NCBI GenBank assembly: GCA_001412425.1
Contig: LKUH01000003.1
Span: forward strand, 1 to 11,407
Direction of reading: 5' to 3'
Source of the DNA: Candidatus Cloacimonas sp. SDB
GTDB taxonomy: Bacteria; Cloacimonadota; Cloacimonadia; Cloacimonadales; TCS61
Length of the DNA: 11,407 nucleotides
The notes under the pieces are model-generated. The model did no database searches and was not told the origin of the DNA. It saw only the letters and a list, made by a program, of their open reading frames with translations. Shown in pieces: positions 7,890-11,407 of this stretch. A program made the translations under genes and the position numbers. Position 1 is the stretch's first letter. Every line of letters begins with the position of its first letter.

Positions 7890-8282
7890 ATGAATTGCCC
7901 CAAGTGCAAAGACTCCATGGTTGTATTGGAACTGAAGGATGTTGAAATCGACAAATGTTTCAGCTGTAACGGAGTCTGGCTGGATGAGGGAGAGCTGGAG
8001 CAATTACTGCAGGGCTCAAAATTAGGTGAAGAGATCATCTATTCCATCATTCCCCACAAAAAATCGAAAGAAAAGCCGGTTAAATGTCCGGTCTGTGGAA
8101 AAAAAATGACCAAAATCCTGGCAGGTAGAAGTGAAAGCATCGTGCTGGACAAATGCGAGAATGAGCATGGTATATGGTTTGATGGTGGTGAGCTGGAAAA
8201 AATAATATACATGGCAGATTTCGGAGTAGATAATGAAATTTACGGATATTTAAGACAGATCTTTGGAAATAAGGTCAAATAA
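7890..8282 (+). CDS. Small protein with two TFIIB-type zinc fingers
   Basis: A 130-residue soluble protein made almost entirely of two zf-TFIIB (PF13453-like) modules. The first has C3-x2-C6 and C23-x2-C26 followed by NGVWLDEGELEQLL (27-40). The second has C66-x2-C69 and C89-x3-H93 followed by GIWFDGGELEKII (94-106). Each would bind one Zn(II). The biochemical role of this family is unknown, and it is not expected to be a true transcription factor. The start is ATG 7890 with GGAG 5 nt upstream (7881-7884). A TTG at 7872 in the same frame would add six residues and is less likely. The C-terminal 24 residues after the second finger form a short helix-like tail. The gene is 9 nt from lemA and is probably cotranscribed with it and the metallopeptidase. 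Confidence 0.9.
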   Translation: MNCPKCKDSMVVLELKDVEIDKCFSCNGVWLDEGELEQLLQGSKLGEEIIYSIIPHKKSKEKPVKCPVCGKKMTKILAGRSESIVLDKCENEHGIWFDGGELEKIIYMADFGVDNEIYGYLRQIFGNKVK

Positions 8283-8286
8283 GGAG
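8281..8286 (+). promoter_or_regulatory. Ribosome binding site overlapping the upstream stop codon
   Basis: AAGGAG shares two bases with the TAA at 8280-8282 and lies 5 nt before the lemA ATG at 8292. This arrangement favours reinitiation by ribosomes finishing the zinc-finger gene. Confidence 0.7.
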
Positions 8287-8291
8287 TCGAT

Positions 8292-8849
8292 ATGATAGTT
8301 CCAATTATTTTATTATTTTTGGTAATTTTGCTGGTTTTTGCAGTGATCGGAAATTACAATGCTTTAATAGGATTAAGAAATCAGGTCAGCAATGCCTGGT
8401 CACAGATCGATGTTCAGCTGAAAAGAAGGCACGATCTGATTCCCAACCTGGTGGAAACTGCCAAGGGTTATATGAAACATGAAAGGGAAACTCTCACCGG
8501 CATAACGGAAGCACGCAGTAAGGCTATGGGTGCCGATTCGGTAAGCGAAAAAGCTAAAGCCGAAAGCGCACTTAACGGTGCCATGAATAAATTCTTCCTG
8601 GTAGTGGAGAATTATCCCGATCTGAAAGCTAATCAAAATTTTCTAGCCGTTCAGGAAGAACTTACGTCCACTGAGAATAAAATCGCTTTCGCCCGCCAGA
8701 GTTATAACGATCAGGTTCTTTTCTTCAATAATAAGATCCAGATGTTTCCTTCCAATATAATAGCCAATATGTTCAATTTTAAAGCAGGTGTTTTCTTTGA
8801 ACTGGAAAATGCTGCTGAAAGAGCTGTGCCCAAAGTAGATTTTTCCTGA
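8292..8849 (+). CDS. lemA: LemA family membrane protein
   Basis: A full-length (185-residue) LemA protein. One N-terminal hydrophobic helix (about 2-20) anchors it in the cytoplasmic membrane, and the rest is a long helical bundle, outside the cytoplasm according to the usual family topology. Diagnostic stretches are YNALIGLRNQV (22-32), NAWSQIDVQLKRRHDLIPNL (34-53), VETAKGYMKHE (54-64), GITEARSKA (70-78), ENYPDLKANQNF (106-117) and STENKIAFARQSYND (126-140). LemA proteins have no assigned reaction. In many bacteria they are encoded beside an HtpX-like M48 peptidase, and a role in membrane protein quality control or envelope stress is inferred from that. The same pairing is seen here, with the peptidase starting 16 nt downstream. 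Nothing is missing or unusual in the protein itself. Confidence 0.95.
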   Translation: MIVPIILLFLVILLVFAVIGNYNALIGLRNQVSNAWSQIDVQLKRRHDLIPNLVETAKGYMKHERETLTGITEARSKAMGADSVSEKAKAESALNGAMNKFFLVVENYPDLKANQNFLAVQEELTSTENKIAFARQSYNDQVLFFNNKIQMFPSNIIANMFNFKAGVFFELENAAERAVPKVDFS

Positions 8850-8865
8850 TCTTTTGTAGGAAACT

Positions 8866-10311
8866 ATGTGGGAATTGATTAATCAGAATAGACAGAGGTC
8901 GCTCATACTTTTCATAATTATGGGACTTTGTCTGCTGCTGCTGGGTTCGGTGATTGGTAATTATTATGCCGGCAGGGATGGTTGGGCTTTTGGTATAATG
9001 CTGGCTTTGTTGATCTGGATCATCATGTCTCTGGTCAGTTTTTTTTCGGGTGATAAAATAATCCTCGCGATAAGTCATGCCAAAAAAGTAACACCTCAGA
9101 TCCACCCTCAACTTTTCAATATCGTGGAAGAGATGAAAATATCTGCTGGTTTGCCAAAAATTCCGAATATTTACATAATTCCGGAAAAAGCACCTAATGC
9201 TTTTGCAACAGGCAGAAGTCCTCAAAACAGTTCTATCGTTGTTACTGCAGGTTTACTGGAGCGTCTGAACAGAGATGAATTACAGGGAGTAATAGCACAT
9301 GAGACCGGTCATATTTTAAATAGAGATATTCTTTATATGACTTTTTCCGGTGTTTTGCTGGGCAGCATCGTAATACTGTCCCATGGTTTTTTAAGAAGTC
9401 TCTGGTTCTCAGGTGGCGGTCGATCCCGAAGAAGTTCCTCCCGAAGCGGTGGGGGACAGGCTCAGATCATTTTTTTGGTAGTCTCAATCGTTTTTGCTGT
9501 ACTTGCACCTATATTAGCTAGATTGCTCTATCTTTCCATATCTCGTAAGAGGGAATATCTTGCTGATGCAACTGCCGTAAGGTTGACCCGGTACCCGGAA
9601 GGTCTTGCTTCAGCTCTGGAGAAAATTTCCCAGAATACTTATGAACTTCCTGCAGCTAATAAAGCAACAGCCGGATTGTATATTGTCAATCCTTTGCTGA
9701 AAGCCGGGAAATCTTTATCCAATCTCAGCAGCACACATCCTCCCATTGACGAGAGGATACGCATCTTAAGAAACATCAGCAACGGAGCTAATTATAAAAA
9801 TTATAACGATGCTTATAATAAATTATATTCTAAAGGAAATCTGATAACTCCTATAATCCCTGCAAGTGGATTGAACGATCCCCATAAGGTTCCTTTAAAG
9901 CAAAAAGTTGCTCCTGCGGAAGAAAGATCAGCAAGATCTCAGAAGAAAGGTGTGGAAGATCTGATCAGGGCGGTGGAGAAGTATTATTTTATCCCCTGTG
10001 ATTGCGGGTTGAATATTAAAGTTCCACCGGATTATACCAACTCCACAATTGCCTGCCCTAAATGTGATAGAATCTGGCCTGTGCCGGCTGTGCTTCCTGA
10101 TATTTTAAAAAATAATCTTTCCCCCCAAAAGCAGCAACAAACTGCAAAGGAAAAACTAGAGCCTTTTGTTTATCATAGAAAAGGAAAGAACTGGGAATCG
10201 TTTCAATGCACCTGTGGAGCTGTTAAGCAATTGTCTCCGAGTTTTAATAAATCTTCATTTGAATGCAATCATTGCGGCAGAAGGATCATTATTAAATCTG
10301 AAGCAGAATAA
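8866..10311 (+). CDS. HtpX-like M48 membrane metallopeptidase with two C-terminal zinc ribbons
   Basis: A 481-residue integral membrane zinc peptidase predicted to degrade damaged membrane proteins at the cytoplasmic membrane. Helices lie at about 11-31 and 40-61, with further ones at about 155-175 and 200-222. The active site is H145-E146-T-G-H149, and E230 in SRKREYLADA (226-235) is the likely third zinc ligand. The THPP motif (300-303) before DERIRIL is typical of the family. HtpX enzymes usually end soon after this point (about 280-320 residues). Here a linker (about 320-370, rich in K, E and Q) leads to two ribbons with cysteines 378/380/397/400 and 448/450/467/470. A Ser/Gly/Arg-rich loop (182-198) separates helices 3 and 4. 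The start has AGGA (8858-8861) 4 nt upstream. Family-typical htpX is not assigned as a symbol because of the extension. Confidence 0.92.
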   Translation: MWELINQNRQRSLILFIIMGLCLLLLGSVIGNYYAGRDGWAFGIMLALLIWIIMSLVSFFSGDKIILAISHAKKVTPQIHPQLFNIVEEMKISAGLPKIPNIYIIPEKAPNAFATGRSPQNSSIVVTAGLLERLNRDELQGVIAHETGHILNRDILYMTFSGVLLGSIVILSHGFLRSLWFSGGGRSRRSSSRSGGGQAQIIFLVVSIVFAVLAPILARLLYLSISRKREYLADATAVRLTRYPEGLASALEKISQNTYELPAANKATAGLYIVNPLLKAGKSLSNLSSTHPPIDERIRILRNISNGANYKNYNDAYNKLYSKGNLITPIIPASGLNDPHKVPLKQKVAPAEERSARSQKKGVEDLIRAVEKYYFIPCDCGLNIKVPPDYTNSTIACPKCDRIWPVPAVLPDILKNNLSPQKQQQTAKEKLEPFVYHRKGKNWESFQCTCGAVKQLSPSFNKSSFECNHCGRRIIIKSEAE

Positions 10312-10315
10312 AATA

Positions 10316-10726
10316 TCAATTCTCGAATTTCATTAATCCTGCTATATGCAGAAAATGAATTCCTAAAGTAAAAATAATTAAGAACAACACGAAATCTGCT
10401 GATTGAAAAGAGTAACTGGTAAAATTGACTGTGAGCCGTCTGATGCTTTCAAAGATCAGAAATAATCCGATAATGATATATACCGGTGGAGTCAAACCAA
10501 TTCTCACTGTTACCAGTATTTTTTTTGAAATCCCCTCAATAAGCATTAACAAGGCTATTATCAAAACGGATACACCTATAACCAACTTATCAAGCAGGAT
10601 ACTATTTCCTTTGAGAGATAAAGTGATTAAAATTATTGAAAGAATTAATAAAAAGGGTGAAAATACTTTTTCTATATTAAAATATTCTTCAACAAGTGTC
10701 ATGCATTTAAATTTTGTTTTAGCCAC
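10316..10726 (-). CDS. Four-helix membrane protein, function unknown
   Basis: A 136-residue hydrophobic protein with four likely membrane helices (about 21-39, 45-64, 72-91 and 110-130), joined by short polar loops with basic residues (KK at 68-69, RR at 96-97). A short charged N-terminus precedes them. I do not recognise the family. The size and layout recall PsiE-like phosphate-starvation membrane proteins, but no motif secures that. The chosen start is GTG, because a very strong Shine-Dalgarno lies just upstream. An ATG at 10702 (residue 9) is the alternative. It is convergent with the M48 peptidase, with stop codons only 4 nt apart. The opposite-strand frame over the same region lacks a ribosome binding site and is treated as a shadow. 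Confidence 0.72.
   Translation of the reverse strand: MAKTKFKCMTLVEEYFNIEKVFSPFLLILSIILITLSLKGNSILLDKLVIGVSVLIIALLMLIEGISKKILVTVRIGLTPPVYIIIGLFLIFESIRRLTVNFTSYSFQSADFVLFLIIFTLGIHFLHIAGLMKFEN
10325..10362. terminator. Stem-loop at the convergent gene ends
   Basis: An imperfect hairpin of 13 pairs has an outer arm GAATT-t-CATT (10325-10334) pairing with AATGAATTC (10354-10362), and an inner stem CTGC (10339-10342) / GCAG (10348-10351) with a 5-nt TATAT loop. It lies just past the peptidase stop and within the last codons of the convergent gene, where a two-way terminator would be expected. Neither side has a clean T-tract, so intrinsic termination is uncertain. Confidence 0.3.
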
Positions 10727-10730
10727 TCAT

Positions 10731-10738
10731 CCTCCTTT
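10731..10738 (-). promoter_or_regulatory. Strong ribosome binding site for the four-helix membrane protein
   Basis: On the minus strand AAAGGAGG is followed by 4 nt and GTG (10726-10724). An ATG lies directly after the box but opens only ATG-AGT-GGC-TAA, so the GTG in the next frame is the usable start. The spacer is slightly short, and the overlapping three-codon ATG frame could modulate initiation. Confidence 0.6.
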
Positions 10739-10882
10739 ACTCCGCAACTTATTTAATTATCTGTATTTTTATTTAAAATTTTGCACCCAAGGCTAATATT
10801 AGTTTCCTGAGAATCTGAGTAACTTTATAAATATCTATGAATTTTAGGCAAGAAAATTGCGGAAATATAAATAAACCGAATA

Positions 10883-10901
10883 CTTTCAGGCCAGATGAAA
10901 G
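10883..10901 (-). terminator. Weak hairpin downstream of the 55-residue gene
   Basis: CTTTCA (10883-10888) and TGAAAG (10896-10901) form a 6-bp stem with a 7-nt loop. Read on the minus strand, it lies about 58 nt after the stop of the small gene and is followed by a T-rich stretch (TATTCGGTTTATTTATATTT). It could be a terminator for the small gene, but the stem is short. Confidence 0.25.
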
Positions 10902-10958
10902 ATCGATTTCAGTTAAAGTCGATGATTGCAATTAAGATCTCAATATCAAAGAATGAAA

Positions 10959-11126
10959 TCAACCGATAAAGTCATTCCGGTGTTTGTTTTTATTTTTCCT
11001 GTCCTCAATATAAGCACCTTCACTTTTATGTTCTTCTCTTACTTCTAAGGCTTCTGGCAGGTCATTTGTTCTTAGCAGAACTTTCTTGTTGCCGGTATAA
11101 ACAGTATATCGTTCCTTATGGCTCAT
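10959..11126 (-). CDS. Small conserved-looking 55-residue protein, function unknown
   Basis: A 55-residue soluble, highly charged protein. It begins MSHKERYTVYTGNKKVLLRT (1-20), continues into a helix-like acidic/basic segment (LPEALEVREEHKSEGAYIED, 23-42) and ends in a lysine/asparagine-rich tail. There is no membrane span, signal peptide or cysteine. The short beta-type opening followed by one helix would suit a tiny alpha/beta fold or a nucleic-acid- or partner-binding protein, but nothing specific can be claimed. Support for a real gene comes from the near-perfect TAGGAGG box 5 nt before the ATG and from clean protein-like composition. It lies on the same strand as the four-helix membrane protein, about 230 nt upstream of it, with a weak hairpin between, so it is probably expressed on its own. 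Confidence 0.7.
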   Translation of the reverse strand: MSHKERYTVYTGNKKVLLRTNDLPEALEVREEHKSEGAYIEDRKNKNKHRNDFIG

Positions 11127-11131
11127 TTTTT

Positions 11132-11138
11132 CCTCCTA
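11132..11138 (-). promoter_or_regulatory. Near-consensus ribosome binding site of the small gene
   Basis: TAGGAGG on the minus strand is separated by five A residues from the ATG at 11126-11124. It is among the best Shine-Dalgarno matches in the window and the main argument that the 55-residue frame is translated. Confidence 0.75.
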
Positions 11139-11190
11139 CAACCAGGTTTCTTATCTTTCAAGTTGGAAAATGTATTTTTTAAAAGTCAAG

Positions 11191-11226
11191 TTCTAATTGA
11201 AATTACATTCTGAACAACAATTAGAA
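11191..11226. repeat. Nine-base-pair inverted repeat
   Basis: TTCTAATTG (11191-11199) and CAATTAGAA (11218-11226) are perfect reverse complements around an 18-nt centre. They lie in the non-coding spacer upstream of the 55-residue gene. On the minus strand the repeat is followed by CTTGACTTTT. It could be the terminator of the frame entering from the right, or an operator for the small gene. Confidence 0.45.
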
Positions 11227-11251
11227 TTGGTAAGAAATAGAACTTCGAATT

Positions 11252-11407
11252 TCATTTTATTTTACTGAAATTTCCGTCAGTAAAATTTATTAGAGTACTG
11301 CTTTGAGCCTTTTGAAATGATCTTCCAGTCATATTTGCAGTCAAACCGAATAACATACCGGACAAATAGTTATTATTTACAATAGTGCCAAATGTCACCA
11401 TACTTTT
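11252..11407 (-). CDS. 3' end of an unidentified reading frame (partial)
   Basis: A minus-strand frame is open from the right edge for 51 codons to a TGA at 11254-11252. Its product is rich in N, G, T and S, with hydrophobic residues at intervals: FGTIVNNNYLSGMLFG, then LTANMTG, then STLINFTDGNFSKIK. This spacing vaguely resembles short beta-repeat surface proteins, in which G-L-x-N-x-x-x-x-G units recur. No catalytic motif is visible and there is too little sequence to name a family. An internal ATG at 11401 could also make it a 49-residue stand-alone gene, but no upstream sequence is available to judge. It may also be a degraded gene end or a chance frame. Confidence 0.35.
   Translation of the reverse strand, partial: KSMVTFGTIVNNNYLSGMLFGLTANMTGRSFQKAQSSTLINFTDGNFSKIK
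11259..11286. repeat. Ten-base-pair perfect inverted repeat
   Basis: ATTTTACTGA (11259-11268) and TCAGTAAAAT (11277-11286) pair perfectly around an 8-nt loop. This is the strongest hairpin in the window. It falls in the last codons of the partial minus-strand frame. No T-tract follows on either strand, so a simple intrinsic terminator is unlikely. A protein-binding site or the end of a mobile sequence is possible. Confidence 0.5.

Noticed and set aside
8779..9225. A 148-codon minus-strand frame across the lemA/peptidase junction
   Set aside because: It is antisense to two well-supported family members, and its composition (many H, Q, R and C residues) looks like a shadow translation.
10425..10796. 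A 123-codon plus-strand frame opposite the four-helix membrane protein
   Set aside because: It starts at TTG with no ribosome binding site and its product lacks a coherent pattern, while the minus-strand frame has a strong Shine-Dalgarno and four clear hydrophobic helices.
10837..10935. A 32-codon plus-strand frame (starts MNFRQENCGN) in the spacer between the two minus-strand genes
   Set aside because: No ribosome binding site lies upstream, the frame is very short, and it overlaps the hairpin region. It is kept only as a remote possibility.
1..11407. tRNA, rRNA, CRISPR array, insertion sequence or toxin-antitoxin pair
   Set aside because: No cloverleaf, spaced direct repeats, transposase motif or paired small toxin/antitoxin frames were seen on either strand.

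Overview
The window is AT-rich bacterial DNA that falls into three parts. No rRNA, tRNA, CRISPR array or transposase is visible, so the organism cannot be named. The membrane-embedded and nucleotide-sugar glycan genes, and the LemA/M48 pair, suit a free-living or gut/sediment bacterium with a Gram-negative-type envelope. A member of the Fibrobacteres-Chlorobi-Bacteroidetes side or a candidate phylum such as Cloacimonadota is only a guess from style.

Region 1 (2-7775, + strand) is a surface-glycan (capsule, O-antigen or exopolysaccharide) operon fragment. It holds the 3' end of an unidentified gene, two GT-B glycosyltransferases, a beta-propeller-like protein of unknown function, a soluble GT-A glycosyltransferase, a membrane-anchored GT-A glycosyltransferase, an NAD-dependent sugar epimerase/dehydratase, and a non-hydrolysing UDP-GlcNAc 2-epimerase (WecB type). 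Junctions are 4-nt ATGA overlaps, 23- and 29-nt overlaps, or gaps of 3-14 nt, so this reads as one transcript with translational coupling. The two epimerase-type enzymes supply activated sugars (UDP-ManNAc is predictable), and the four transferases assemble them. The first two genes are strikingly AT-rich, and the third is mixed. From about 3.7 kb on, the sequence is clearly richer in G+C, which suggests a mosaic locus with an imported 5' part.

Region 2 (7776-10311, + strand) is a separate three-gene operon: a small protein with two TFIIB-type zinc fingers, a LemA-family membrane protein, and an HtpX-like M48 membrane metallopeptidase. The peptidase carries an unusual C-terminal extension with two evenly repeated CxC...CxxC zinc ribbons. 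LemA plus an M48 peptidase is a recurring pair associated with membrane protein quality control. Here both flanking genes carry duplicated zinc-binding modules.

Region 3 (10316-11407, - strand) holds a four-helix membrane protein whose stop codon lies 4 nt from the peptidase stop, a 55-residue gene with a strong ribosome binding site, and the 3' end of a reading frame that runs off the right edge. The spacers hold several hairpin-forming inverted repeats but no further gene I can support.
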